Origin: Ophiosphaerella korrae | Lineage: Eukaryota; Ascomycota; Dothideomycetes; Pleosporales; Phaeosphaeriaceae | Assembly (NCBI GenBank): GCA_028456385.1 | Contig: JALNQF010000002.1 | Coordinates: forward strand, 310,001-374,000 | Length of the DNA: 64,000 nt | Direction: 5' to 3' | Shown here: piece by piece, positions 20,855 through 31,140 of the stretch | How the letters are laid out: every line of letters starts with the position of its first letter | How positions within the stretch are numbered: the stretch's first letter is position 1 | Notes under the pieces: generated by a model | The model's database searches: none | What the model saw: the letters and a program-made list of their open reading frames with translations, nothing else | What the model was told of the DNA's origin: nothing | Made by a program: the position numbers and the translations under genes

Positions 20855-22435
20855 ATGTGGACGCGGGGTCAAAGACTCCTCAACTCCGTGAACAGCCGAT
20901 CATTGCCCCGCAGTATGGCACCGACGCCACGAGCCTCGGCGAATTCCCGCGTGGATCAGATTGCTAGACATTTGGACACCAAGCGATCTCTTGAGTTAAA
21001 TACCCCATTCTCTACTGAACGCAGCGCGCGATTTGAAGACGAGAAAGGCAACATCATCAAAAAGCAACCGAGGTCGCAGCCAAAACCGCAGCCGCAAGTC
21101 AAACCGCCCCAGGCAATCGTAAACAGGATCGAACAACAAGCAGCAAAGCCAATCTTTTTCAAAGAAGCGCCCACAAAAATGTCCAAGCAACCAGCCCACC
21201 CTGCGCTGCTCATTCCTGGGCCCATTGAGTTTGATGATGCCGTTCTGGACTCTATGAGCCACTACAGGTACGCTGCCTTTCCAATTAGGTGCCGTCTTCC
21301 CTGACAAACTTTCTAGCGAATCACATGTCGGCCAGCCCTTCGTAAATTGCTTCAGCGAAGTCCTCCAAAACCTGCGCAAGCTCTTCCAGACTACCGACCC
21401 CGCATCGCAACCTTTTGTTATTTCCGGCTCTGGCACACTTGGGTGGGACCAGGTCGCAGCAAACTTAGTGGAGCCTGGAGATGAGGTGCTTGTCCTCCAC
21501 ACTGGCTACTTTGCCGATTCGTTCGCAGATTGCTTCGAGACATACGGCGTCAAGGCGACACAACTAAAGGCACCAATTGGCGACAGGCCACAGCTGGACG
21601 AGGTTGAGAAGGCGCTGAAGGAGAAGCCGTACAAAATCCTCACCGTCACGCACGTTGATACGTCCACTGGTGTGCTCAGTGAGATCAAGGCATTAAGTGA
21701 GCTCGTACACAGAGTCAGTCCAGACACTCTAGTTGTTGTGGACGGCGTCTGTAGTGTTGGCTCAGAAGAGATTCGTTTCGACGATTGGAAGCTCGATGCT
21801 GTCCTTACTGCCTCTCAAAAGGGTATTGGCTGTCCAGCTGGTCTGAGTATCATGATGGTATCAGGTCGCGCTATTGAGCGATTCAAGGCGAGGAAGACGC
21901 GCCCAACATCATACTTTGGCTCTTGGAAGAACTGGCTACCAAGCACGTCTAACCCATGCCTCTTTACTCAAATAACCACACACTAACCTGCATAGTTATG
22001 CAAAACTACGAGGCGAAGAAGCCATCGTACTTCGCGACACCCTCTCCGCAACTCATACATGCGCTCGATACTTCCCTCAAGCAGATTCTTTCCCGCCCAC
22101 TCGAGCAACGCTTTGCCGACCACAAAGCTGCCTCCCAGAAAGTCAAAAAGGCTGTTGGGGAGCTTGGCCTCAAGCAGGTCGCAGCCAAGCCTGAAAACCA
22201 GGCCAATGGCATGACTGCCATATACCTGCCAGAAGGCATCGCGCCCCCCGACGTCCTACCCAACCTACTGAAGAAGGGTGTCATCTTCGCTGGCGGCCTG
22301 CACAAGGAAATCGCGACCAAGTACATCCGCTTCGGACATATGGGTGTCAGCGTCACAGACCCCCAGAGACCAGACATCATAACTCCCATCAATACCTTGA
22401 AGGATTGCCTTATCGAGGTTGGTTACAAAGTTTGA
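20855..22435 (+). CDS. AGX1: alanine-glyoxylate aminotransferase
   Basis: Exons 20855-21267, 21317-21942 and 21996-22435 give 492 residues from ATG 20855. Alternative starts are ATG 20915 (472 residues) and ATG 21179 (384 residues, the usual family length, MSKQPAHPALLIPGPIEF). The aminotransferase class V fold is clear: VISGSGTLGWDQVAANLVEP, VLHTGYFADSFAD, VTHVDTSTGVLSEI, VVVDGVCSVGSEEI, and TASQKGIGCPAGLS with the PLP lysine. The enzyme makes glycine from glyoxylate and alanine. The first intron is GT-AG. The second (21943-21995) keeps frame only as a GC-AG intron (GCACGT...CATAG), giving NWLP-IMQNYEAKKPSYF. No PTS1 is seen at the C-terminus (GYKV). The N-terminal extension from 20855 (MWTRGQRLLNSVNSRSLPRS) looks like a mitochondrial presequence, so two isoforms are possible. 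Confidence 0.9.
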
Positions 22436-23336
22436 TCAAGCTTAGATTTCTTCCGTGTCATAGTATGGATTCCCAATCTATCTGGAGTTTGGTTCTGAGA
22501 TTGCATTTAAATAGTTCGGGTCGACTATAAGTAGACTAGAAATAGAATACAACATTTATTACTCGGTGTAGAATCAGTTCCTCAATCCATCTGAACCTGC
22601 CTTGCTCTCGGTCAACTGAATGGGGTTGCCTAAGACTCAGGAGCCAATAGCTATTCAGACACCTTAGTCCTTTTATTCTCCATACTGATAGGAATAGTAG
22701 GAGCAATTCAGGGTTCCTAGCTCGATAATTCTGTAATATATAATCTGTTGTATACATCTAGAATTTATGCGAGGAGTGTGAATTTCTCGCTTTTTCGGTT
22801 TATCGAGAGCCCCACATGTGCAGCCAAAAGACCTCTGAATATTCAGTATACATAGGTATCGTTGGCGTCCCCCAGGTGCCGAACTTCAACGAGAAGGTAT
22901 GGCAATCGATTAGGAAATCTATTGTGTTTAAAGGAGTAAAGTCAAGATAAACACACAGCTCATGTCAAGGCTCTTCCATAAGCACGACGAGATACCAGAA
23001 CCAGTCGAGCTGCTTTATTGATCGATGGCTACTTAGTATAATGGTTAGGCGATTTGTCTCGTCTTCATAAAACTACCGACTTGACGGAAGCGAGAAGTAA
23101 GTAGAGTATGTTGGCTTCGCCGATATGATAGGAGAGACTACTTAATTACATACTCGGGCGTTAACGGACAATGAATGTTAAAAAAATGTAATTAGAGTAA
23201 AAGCTTACTATGTGATCAACGCAAGCAAGGTATTTCATTTTTCAAGCTATGATCTCCGTGCACTAGATGATGCCTACTTTCTTTACTCCCATGATCCATA
23301 TGAAGTTTCGCTGATACCCCAATAATCTGGATGTGA
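22436..23336. other. gene-poor AT-rich stretch
   Basis: About 900 bp with no coding signal. It starts the decayed island. The only structured item seen is the 76-nt tRNA-like element at 23029-23104. Confidence 0.5.
23029..23104 (+). other. tRNA-like or nested stem element
   Basis: Ends CTACTTA and TAAGTAG pair perfectly over 7 bp and enclose exactly 76 nt, the length of a tRNA. The left side has an A-box-like TAGTATAATGGTTAG. No B box is found: the right side instead forms a second stem (TCTCG-t-CTTC with GAAGCGAGA). It may be a decayed tRNA, a SINE head, or a small inverted-repeat element. Confidence 0.35.
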
Positions 23337-23925
23337 TCAGATCTCCAGATCATCCAAGACCTTCACTATCTCGCATATCGTTCCAATCAGATGAGAGTCA
23401 CTCTTCCTGTTCAGTGCTATGATCATCTTCATTCCTTGCATGAACACTGCTCGAGCGCTATCGGTGTCGCTTGAGTCGGCATGCCTCTCCCATGCATCCT
23501 AGTAGTTGAACTCCAACGCCGTGTTACCCGATGCTACCCTTTTTTATCTTCTTGGAGATTTGGTAATATCCTTCACATACAAATGCTCGAAGGAAACGGT
23601 AATTTACAACCAACTTCTCAAATTGCATACTGCGGCCAAGGAGATGAATGTGATGTGGGTTTAGAGCATCCATGTCCGACCACGTAGCCCCTACTTCTTC
23701 AACAAATTCGGTGGCAGCCTCGATCGTGAATGGATTCTCATCATCTCCCAGATCTTCAAAGGCGTGCATTGATGTGTGGATTGATGGCGCCAATGTAAGG
23801 TCGTTCTTGATCTCTTCGAGTAACTATTTCAGCTCTTCTAAACACTAGGCCCTTCCACTCACAGCAAAGCTAGTAGACAAGGTCAAGATATCGTTCTTGA
23901 GAAACCCCGTGGGGGTTAGTGTCAT
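23337..23925 (-). pseudogene. broken gene, unknown family
   Basis: Minus-strand coding-like stretch. From ATG 23925 (MTLTPTGFLKNDILTLSTSF) a GTGAGT donor at 23862 and an AG at 23824 could join to LLEEIKNDLTLAPSIHTSMH, but that intron is only 39 nt. The frame then reads FEDLGDDENPFTIEAATEF and on to a stop at 23524. Just before the stop there is a run of six A; moving one frame continues with RVASGNTALEFNY, an in-frame TAG, then DAWERHADSSDTDSARAVF and on to a stop at 23337 (VKVLDDLEI). The continuing protein-like text beyond a frameshift and a stop suggests a decayed gene. A further coding-like segment may lie upstream to about 24110. I do not recognise the family. Confidence 0.5.
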
Positions 23926-24490
23926 CTTGGTAGGGTCTTAGGCTCGCTTGTACCTCAAATCCATGATGCGGGCGACGATGTTGGCGATTTGGATGCAGGA
24001 AAGCTGAGGTGGGTGTAGTAGCTTTATAGGTGGCAAATAGACGCCTGGCGGCGGTGAGGGAGGTGAGAAAGGATGGGGCTTTGCAAATGGAAATATTAGG
24101 CAACTGCGCTGGCACACAACAACGGTGAGAGGGGTTGTGAGAAATATGTCTTTATAGCAGAAGATATGAATTGTATGTGCACTTAGAGTGAGTAGAAGGC
24201 TGTATCCGTGTTTGTGTAAGACGAATCGCTCCTCTCTTAGTAATGATCCGTCTAGTCTTTTGTATCCTAAGCAAGATCGCGTGGATTCACCTTTACCTCA
24301 CCCAGGCTGGCCGGCCGGGATACATAGGTTCCTAACAGAGGTGAGAGAAAAGTAAGAATAGGAAGCCTACCCTGTCTTCTATATAACTACACGCGTCTTC
24401 ATTCAACCTCCAACCCTCCTACTCCACACATACACCGCCACGACTTCTCTTAGGCCTCATTTGACCATAATTCATTATCAACGATCCAGC
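23926..24490. other. flank between two broken genes
   Basis: 565 bp. A possible upstream coding segment of the minus-strand relic lies at 23950-24115 (no ATG). The right part is T/C-rich and resembles a promoter for the gene at 24491. Confidence 0.35.
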
Positions 24491-25415
24491 ATGAAGAAAT
24501 CCAACTTCCAAGGCATTGGTAGGACGCTAAATGGCAGTTTCTTCCACCTTCTCCCAGTTGAAACAGAGAGTATCCAGTCTATCGAGGTAACTAACAGCAC
24601 AACTCCCGTTATTGACTCTTACCTATGTTCATATAGATTGAGAAACCCAATTTTGATCCTTACGACCCCGCCGTCCACTCCGAACACGACTCTGGCATAG
24701 GTCATGAGTTTAACGAGACCGACCTAGCGAAAGAAGTGGCCGACCTCAACAATGCAGGAGCCGATGAAGGCAAAGAAGGCGAGGGGGTCACTGATGACGA
24801 GGAAACTATAGAGGTAGATGAGTACGATTTGGAGATGGAAGATGGCAGCTATAGGACGGTAGTGCTAGACGACAAATCAGGAGAAGTGAGAGTAGAGCGA
24901 CAGTTATGACAGAGGTCGAAGGAAAGAAAGCTATTAAAGACATCAAGGCGATAGATGAGTACAAAGATGTTCTGATCCGCAGCAAAGTTTGCTTTATTAC
25001 GGTTGTCCGCCGTGCCGTAAGTCATCAACCATTCGAGTTCTGTTAAATCCCAAGTGGCTAACACATCATATAGGAAGCAAATCCCACCGAAAACGAAAAA
25101 AAAAAAAAAACTATCACAAACTCTGAATTTGGTAAAATGACAGTCCCAGAAAAGAATCAGGAGCTTATACAATGTCAAAATGGTTTGTAGATGAAATACA
25201 AGGCGAAAAATGGCAGAATGCGCATGCGGAGACTCAGAGAAGACGAGATTCAGAGCCTGGACGAAAAGAACGAATGTCTCTGTAAGATATGCGTGAAACA
25301 GAAAGAGTAGGTGGGTTTCTACCATGCAAGGTTGAAGGAAGAGGCCGGACTCACTCGCTCGGGCAAGAAGTTCAAGCGTGACCAAGGTCATCGACCTGGG
25401 GGAGGCGAAGAGTAG
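24491..25415 (+). pseudogene. decaying gene of unknown family
   Basis: The first part is intact: exons 24491-24586 and 24637-24909, intron GTAACT...ATATAG, give 122 residues, mostly acidic (IEKPNFDPYDPAVHSEHDSG, later EVDEYDLEMEDGSYR), with a stop at 24907. One base out of frame, protein-like sequence continues from 24906 (MTEVEGKKAIKDIKAIDEYK), across a second clear intron (25017-25073, GTAAGT...TATAG) and a run of 15 A. It then meets an in-frame TAG (25188), goes on with MKYKAKNGRMRMRRLRED, meets TAG again (25308) and ends at 25413. Both internal stops could be CAG to TAG changes. Alternatively the 122-residue protein is the real product and the rest is a relic tail. I do not recognise the family. 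Confidence 0.5.
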
Positions 25416-26896
25416 TCAGAGAATTCTGTTACCCGATATTATGAATGAGGCTGGTTAGCTACAGCGCCTTCGCACGGCGGCTCGCATCACTGTATCCACT
25501 AGCTGAATCAAGTAGTAAGAGCCGTCAGTGACTGAGGCTCATACTAGAGCATTTAATATGGTAAAGGCGATAGTCTATCACCTTTTCAACGTCGTGTAGG
25601 CGTATATTCAATGAGTAGATATAGTTAATATTTTAGTATTTTGTATATATAGTAAACTGAGTAGAGAGAGTAAGAGAGAAAGATCAGTAGCAAGTAGGTC
25701 TGGAGGTTTCTCTAGACCCTTCACGAGCCTAAGAACACAAAAAAACAGAGCTATATAGTAAAATATAGCTCTTACTATCAAGTAGTTGTACTCTGTAAGG
25801 GGCTGGCACGACCAAGTGAAGTACCCTGCACGTGAGGGCCGCAAGGCCCGACGCACCACCAGCGTTATGCTGGTGTTTCCCTGGAACGGACCCAGCGGGT
25901 ATAAATGGGGGCGCTGAACCTACCTAGTAAAAGGTAGCACTTAATCTATATCCCTCACCCTTACCTACAATTGCTACTCCAGGTCGCTGCTGCAATCATC
26001 TTCTAACATACTCTAAGATGCTGGCGAGCGTTTTTATGATCAAATTTGAGTAAGGATACAGTACAAAGGTTGATTCCTTGGCAGTAAGAGAGGGATACGA
26101 GCTGTTGTGCGAAGGCACTGTATACTATGCGCAATGCACGCTAACCAGCCACCTTGTGTCTTGATTAACACGTATCTAGACTAGCGTCCCTACTTATTTT
26201 CGCATCTGTACTAGCGTTACTAACTTTGGATTAGTATGTTCTTATCAATTTGATCTCTAATACGATTCCTACAGGAATCTTCTTGACTAACATATTATTG
26301 AATACGGTCTGTGGCTCACTAAGCTTGCTCATAGTCACGGACACAGTGTCAACTCTATTGCGCTACCTGGGGTGTACGCGCACTTTTTTCATTGCTTGGT
26401 TTGGCTTTGTTGAACCTTCAAGGAAGAGATGTCTTGCCATCATTGAACTCCACTCTTTCGTATACGCACCGGTCGCCAAAATTACTCGGTAGCGCGGTGT
26501 ATGTTGGCCCCTATGAAACCAGAAACGTGCTCTTAGGGAGCCCCTAGCAACAAAGTTGCAGACAAGCAAACACAAACATTGGATTTACGGAGCTTATTTG
26601 GCGTCCAATGGTGAGTGATTGTGGGTCATTCACACGGCTCCAATTCATCGTGACGGTGGTGCAAAGGATATGTGCAGTTTGACCCTCTCCAGTGACAAAG
26701 ACATCCCTTTTCATCACACCGCTCAACATGGCGAAGGATGTAACGGAATTCATATCTGCAGCCTGTGATTTTCCACAAATAGGCAACTGTCCCGTCCCGA
26801 GTTTGCTCCATACTTATTGTTTCTTATGCGTGGAGAGTCCTGCACCTCCGTCATCACTCCATGCTAAAATCACCCACCTCCAATACACATGGGCCC
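25416..26896. other. gene-poor stretch with hairpins and a TATA-like site
   Basis: About 1.5 kb with no convincing gene. It contains three strong hairpins (25748-25875) and TATAAAT at 25900-25906 followed by a G-rich run. This suggests a solo LTR or other mobile-element promoter. The rest shows only short random frames. Confidence 0.4.
25748..25906. repeat. hairpin cluster with TATA-like box (possible mobile-element relic)
   Basis: Three perfect stem-loops lie close together. 25748-25771 is GAGCTATAT / ATATAGCTC with a 6-nt loop. 25836-25849 is GGGCC-GCAA-GGCCC with a GNRA-type loop. 25857-25875 is CACCAGC-GTTAT-GCTGGTG. TATAAAT follows at 25900. TACTC occurs at 25790-25794 and again just after 25975, which could be a target duplication. 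No paired LTR or ORF was found. Confidence 0.35.
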
Positions 26897-28068
26897 AGTA
26901 GGTCACAACAAGCAAAGAAAATCTGGGATAGCATTTCAAAAGTTTGGTTGACCAGCGCGGCGCTCAACGAATTAGATTGAGGAAACCCCCAAGTCCCAGC
27001 ATATCAAAGTTCCCACCCACGGGTTACCCTGGTCACGAAAAAGTACTATCGAAAGATATCAAGTGGTTTGCTAGGCAAGGTGGTCTGGATTTTTCGGAAC
27101 TCAGAGGCGTGAGAATCACTAGCTTCTTACCGGTGTTTGTTTGGATCTAATTGATATTCGTAGTATCTCGAGCCGATCCACCCCTCCAATACTGCCATGC
27201 GCTCACGACTGCCCACCCACGAAAGTAGCAGTGCCTATGGCACAGGTACTCATAACACCAAGTCAAAAAAGGCCCGATCTACCAAGCCTACTGAGCCTTA
27301 CGATCAAAACTTTGAGCAGTTGCTGGAAGAAAACAATATTCATATTGACAAATTCTCAGAAACTGGAGATAATAAGCGACGGGGATCTCTTTCGCCCTCA
27401 CGATTTGGTGATGCGGACTTCAGGGACTTCAGAAAAAAAAGGGAGCCGCTTTCAATAAAAAAGATGTAATTCATGGAGTATTCCTCTACATTGAAGGTGA
27501 TATCGGAGATGAGAAATGCCGCAGAGAAGGGATACTTTTTACAAATCTCGAGAGCCTCACGAATGTTCCTCTCACATCTTCCAACCCTAACATCTACTAT
27601 GGCGCTCGTCCAAAACAATTAAATGTGGATGTGCGAAATGCGATTGGGCATCACATTGTTCCCTCAACTCAAGACAATCGCCTTATCGTGCCAAGTTTCT
27701 TTGTAGCCATCGGAGGGCCATTTGGCAAGATGGATGTTGCGAAACGACAAGCTTGTTGTGATGATGCGGTGGGAGCGAGGTGCATGCACTCGCTCCGAAC
27801 ATACGAAAAACCTGCGCCTGCTACCAACGATGCGTGCACGATATCACCAGTATATAGAAATGGCTTTCTAGATATCTATACCATTCATATCAGTCCAGTA
27901 GGAGGAGCAAAAGAATTACAAGAGACCTATTTCACTCTGTTGGTTTTTTACAGCTTAAAGAGCATAAGGGCTTTCGGGCTGGTTTTACAGCATTTAGAAA
28001 TGCAAGGGACTGGGCCAAATAGCAGCGAGATACAGCCATTTCAGAAGCAAATGAGTCTAATGATCTAG
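26897..28068 (+). pseudogene. broken member of a large fungal family (DUF7924-like)
   Basis: The order of motifs fits a fungal family often found in plant-associated ascomycetes. KIWDSISKVWLTSAALNELD (26903 on) ends in TGA where the family has Arg (CGA to TGA). In another frame the protein continues with KWFARQGGLDFSELRG. An intron at 27109-27163 (GTGAGA...TTCGTAG) joins RG to YLEPIHPSNTAMRSRL. Then TEPYDQNFEQLLEENN and LSPSRFGDADFRDF. A run of six A near 27460 shifts the frame, after which IEGDIGDEKCRREGILFTNL, YYGARPKQLN, HHIVPSTQ, RQACCDDAVGARCMHSL and ISPVYRNG follow to a stop near 28066. The DUF number is from memory. Function is unknown. A basic, Ser-rich frame (to 28396) may be a further C-terminal part. 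Confidence 0.75.
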
Positions 28069-29317
28069 ACGCTGAAGCATCCGCTCCTAGTCTAACTTAG
28101 ACTACAGTAGTCGCGGAAGAGACAAGCGCCGACTGCCATGGCAGCGGAAGAGAAGAAAGAGCCCTCTTCAGTATGAAACTGACGATGTGTTGGGGAAAAG
28201 CCCAGACTCTGGAGACTCGTTTGAAAAACCTAACGAGTACAACTCAGGCAAACGTTCAAGATCCTCAGAGAGCCATGATCAACGCAAACGAGTTGCAGAA
28301 ACCTTAGCGGTTCGTAAAGCAACGATTATAGATGTTGGTACGTTGGTTCATACGTTCATACCCCATGGACGTGAGATTCGGATCGTTTGCGAATAAGAGC
28401 GCGTGTTGTAACTGACCTAGATATTAAAATAGTCTTTATTTGGGATTATTTGATTTTTTATGATGAGCAATTCCATGTCGCTCCTGGCTCTCAAGTGCAC
28501 CGTTTCCCACTGTTTGAATTTGGTAGAGCTAGTTTTTGGACTAGCCCGATTGGTTCCCTAGTGCGGCAGAAACACATCAACTAAAAACCTTGTGACGCAA
28601 GACTGTCGTCGGCATCTCCGCGAACCTATGAGAAGAATTTTGCGGACGCACTTCGCGTTATTGCGTTCCTCCGACTATTTAAAATGCGGTGGGGTTTTAC
28701 CTTGGAAAAGCAGTATACAATGAGCTTGCTAGGTTCGTAGGCGACAAAATACGCTGCGTGGACGCAGAGATCGTAATAGCATAGCTGATGGAGTGGTTTA
28801 TTAGGTATGGCTGTGGTTGAAATGACTGCAAACTACCTAGCTGCCTGCAAAAAATTTGTTTTCGAAAGAACAAGTATCGCGCTTCCCGAAGGAGAGCGTT
28901 TTGCAGAGAGCAACTCCGGCCGCTTGGAGCAGACTAAAATTCCAGGACTGAGAATAATGCCGAGACAAGGTGCTAAAATGGGCCATCATCTTTCATTCTC
29001 AATTCATACACATGCTGGATTTATGAATCAGAGCAACCATTTTGATAAGGTGCGTTTAGCACACTTATCATCAAAATCATGCCTCTTTTTGTTCAATTTA
29101 TCGCACTGCATTGTTGTTCTCGGCCAGATATCAGGCCAAGTGGGTCTCCGCCTTTGCAACAACCTTGGAATCGAAGCATAAACGCTAACCCATATCCGCG
29201 CCACCAAAATTATGCACGCCGTCGTGATCGGACCGTTTTGGGGATTTGGCACCTTGAAAGCCGAGGCCGATCCCACGATCGCCGTCTGGTCCTCCGTACA
29301 TTGAATCCACCGCAACA
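28069..29317. other. gene-poor stretch with coding scraps
   Basis: About 1.25 kb. Short protein-like scraps occur: a basic frame at 28187-28396 (KRSRSSESHDQRKRVAETLA) and a frame near 28620 (YEKNFADALRVIAFLRLFKM) broken within 60 bp. They look like remains of genes. The last 200 bp are the promoter of the membrane protein at 29318. Confidence 0.4.
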
Positions 29318-30886
29318 ATGGCCGCCACCAACATTGATCCTACGGGGCTGGCCTCCTCACTATCCCAAATGGACTTTACACTTGTTGCACAAACGGTTAT
29401 GTGTGCTTATCCAATTTCTGATGTATACGCACCAACGCCGAGATATCTATACTATTGTCTCTTATTCCTTACCTTTGCGACGATACGATATCGCTGGTTC
29501 TCGAATATATTCCTTGGGGCAGCAGTTGCATATGCTGCCACTGCTGCGATTCACGCCTTCATCCTCGCAGCCAATGAATCTGTGGTGCAAAATGCACAGA
29601 ACGTGACCATGCCCCTAATTCCCCTTACCTCCAACTTGACAGGATCCATCACGGCAATCGTCACGGATACTTCCATCATCAGCATTCAGCCAGATGCCGT
29701 GGAGCTCGATATCGACCCAATCACCGCCGTCGTGGTCACCGCGTATCTGATCGGTCTGCCTCTGCAAATCTGGTCCCGAACGATGCGATCAAGTGTCATT
29801 CTCCGTTATATGATCATCTTCTGGAATTTGTTCATGTTGGCGGGCGCAGTTTGCGCATTAGTTTCGTGGCCAAAAGTCAACCTCAACGCACCGCAGTACC
29901 GGTTCTGTTTCGCCAGCGTCCTTGACCCCGATACTTTGACGAGCGACGGCTGGAGTGGCAAAGATTGGAAAGGCAGCTTCAACTCGTCAATAGGCTATAT
30001 CTTCAGCAACCCGAGTACGGCCTGGCAAAGCATGTCTTCCAATTGCTACTATCCGTGCTTCAACACTTCCCAGGTGATACGACAGTCAAGCAGTTTGAAA
30101 GCTGTAGTTTCGACTCCTGAGACCAAATTCGCGAAACTTCACAATCCAAACAGATATGGACGGGATGAGTTTCGGCCCTTGGTCTACTTCGCAATCATCC
30201 TTGTCTCTGCAGCTCAAGGCTTCTTGTACCTGGTTTCTGTGTTGAACCTTGGAAGCGAGGCGCTGCGGTCTACGATTCGCGAGCCAACTAGGGCATGGAC
30301 GAAGAGAAGCCTAGTTGCGCAACAGCTAAGAAACGACGCCGTGCGAAGCTTTGCCAACTTCCTTCATCTATGTTACTTGTGTATTCCAACAGGTATAGGA
30401 CCTCGAAAAGAAGGGAAGAATGATAAATCGTCGTCGTCGTTGGCGTCATCATCTGCCTGCACTTGCCCCAAATTGGAGCGCGCAGACCTCTTCGCTTTCT
30501 TCCGCCTCATAATCGATGTGCTGGCCCTCATCACGGTTATCGCAGGCCTCACCCTCTTCCCCTTCGTGATTGTAGCATTCATATGCTGGATTGAGTGGTA
30601 TATTCGTAACGATGGCGACCCCAATGAAGGGCCAGGCCAAGTCGGGCAATGGGCTCCTCTTGTTAGTGTGGCTGTAGTTCTGTTGGCGACGCTGGCATAC
30701 CAACTACAGGTACGGATGGCAAGTAGCGAAGAGGTTCGGTGGAACATAAGGGACTTAGAGATGCAGTTGAGGCAATTGAGGGGTGAGTTGGAGAAGAGAG
30801 GCGGCCAACCAGTGAATGACGATGAGTTGGAGTTGGTGACACAGCCGGTTCATCGTTCAACATTAGAAAAGTGGCTGAAACAATAG
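29318..30886 (+). CDS. multi-pass membrane protein of unknown function
   Basis: Single exon of 522 residues from ATG 29318. About six hydrophobic spans are visible: near 45-63 (YLYYCLLFLTFATI), 66-86 (NIFLGAAVAYAATAAIHAFI), 135-150 (ITAVVVTAYLIGLPLQI), 162-184 (IIFWNLFMLAGAVCALVSW), 290-308 (VYFAIILVSAAQGFLYLVS), 395-425 (IIDVLALITVIAGLTLFPFV), and another near 450. The segment between the fourth and fifth is Cys-containing with N-glycosylation-type sites (FNSSIGY, NTSQV), so it may be extracytoplasmic. The C-terminus is a charged helix (EEVRWNIRDLEMQLRQLRGE). Such proteins are common in fungal accessory regions and unnamed. The frame is fully intact, unlike its neighbours to the left. Confidence 0.82.
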   Translation: MAATNIDPTGLASSLSQMDFTLVAQTVMCAYPISDVYAPTPRYLYYCLLFLTFATIRYRWFSNIFLGAAVAYAATAAIHAFILAANESVVQNAQNVTMPLIPLTSNLTGSITAIVTDTSIISIQPDAVELDIDPITAVVVTAYLIGLPLQIWSRTMRSSVILRYMIIFWNLFMLAGAVCALVSWPKVNLNAPQYRFCFASVLDPDTLTSDGWSGKDWKGSFNSSIGYIFSNPSTAWQSMSSNCYYPCFNTSQVIRQSSSLKAVVSTPETKFAKLHNPNRYGRDEFRPLVYFAIILVSAAQGFLYLVSVLNLGSEALRSTIREPTRAWTKRSLVAQQLRNDAVRSFANFLHLCYLCIPTGIGPRKEGKNDKSSSSLASSSACTCPKLERADLFAFFRLIIDVLALITVIAGLTLFPFVIVAFICWIEWYIRNDGDPNEGPGQVGQWAPLVSVAVVLLATLAYQLQVRMASSEEVRWNIRDLEMQLRQLRGELEKRGGQPVNDDELELVTQPVHRSTLEKWLKQ

Positions 30887-31140
30887 AAGGTCGTAGTTAT
30901 GGTTGTGTACCTGCTTTACCTTAATAATAATATTAGGAGTAACATCATTTTCCTGCTTGGTCTTTGTGCCTACTGTTGTGATATTTATATGCCGAATTCT
31001 TTGTGTGCATTTTGATAGCAACAACCGCGCTAGTTTGGCCTCGCCTCCAGGCTCGAGAGATCACTTGAAATACTGTAGATGCATTCCGTCAGTCTCCGGT
31101 TTGAAGGTCGATTTTGGCTTGAGTTGGATTCAAGCCCCAG

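Noticed and set aside
24849..25391. 180-codon minus-strand frame in the decayed gene
   Set aside because: It runs through the poly-A tract as poly-Phe and is antisense to the spliced plus-strand gene.
25795..25975. Complete LTR retrotransposon
   Set aside because: TG/CA-like ends and a TATA box are suggestive, but no second LTR, primer site or pol fragment is nearby.
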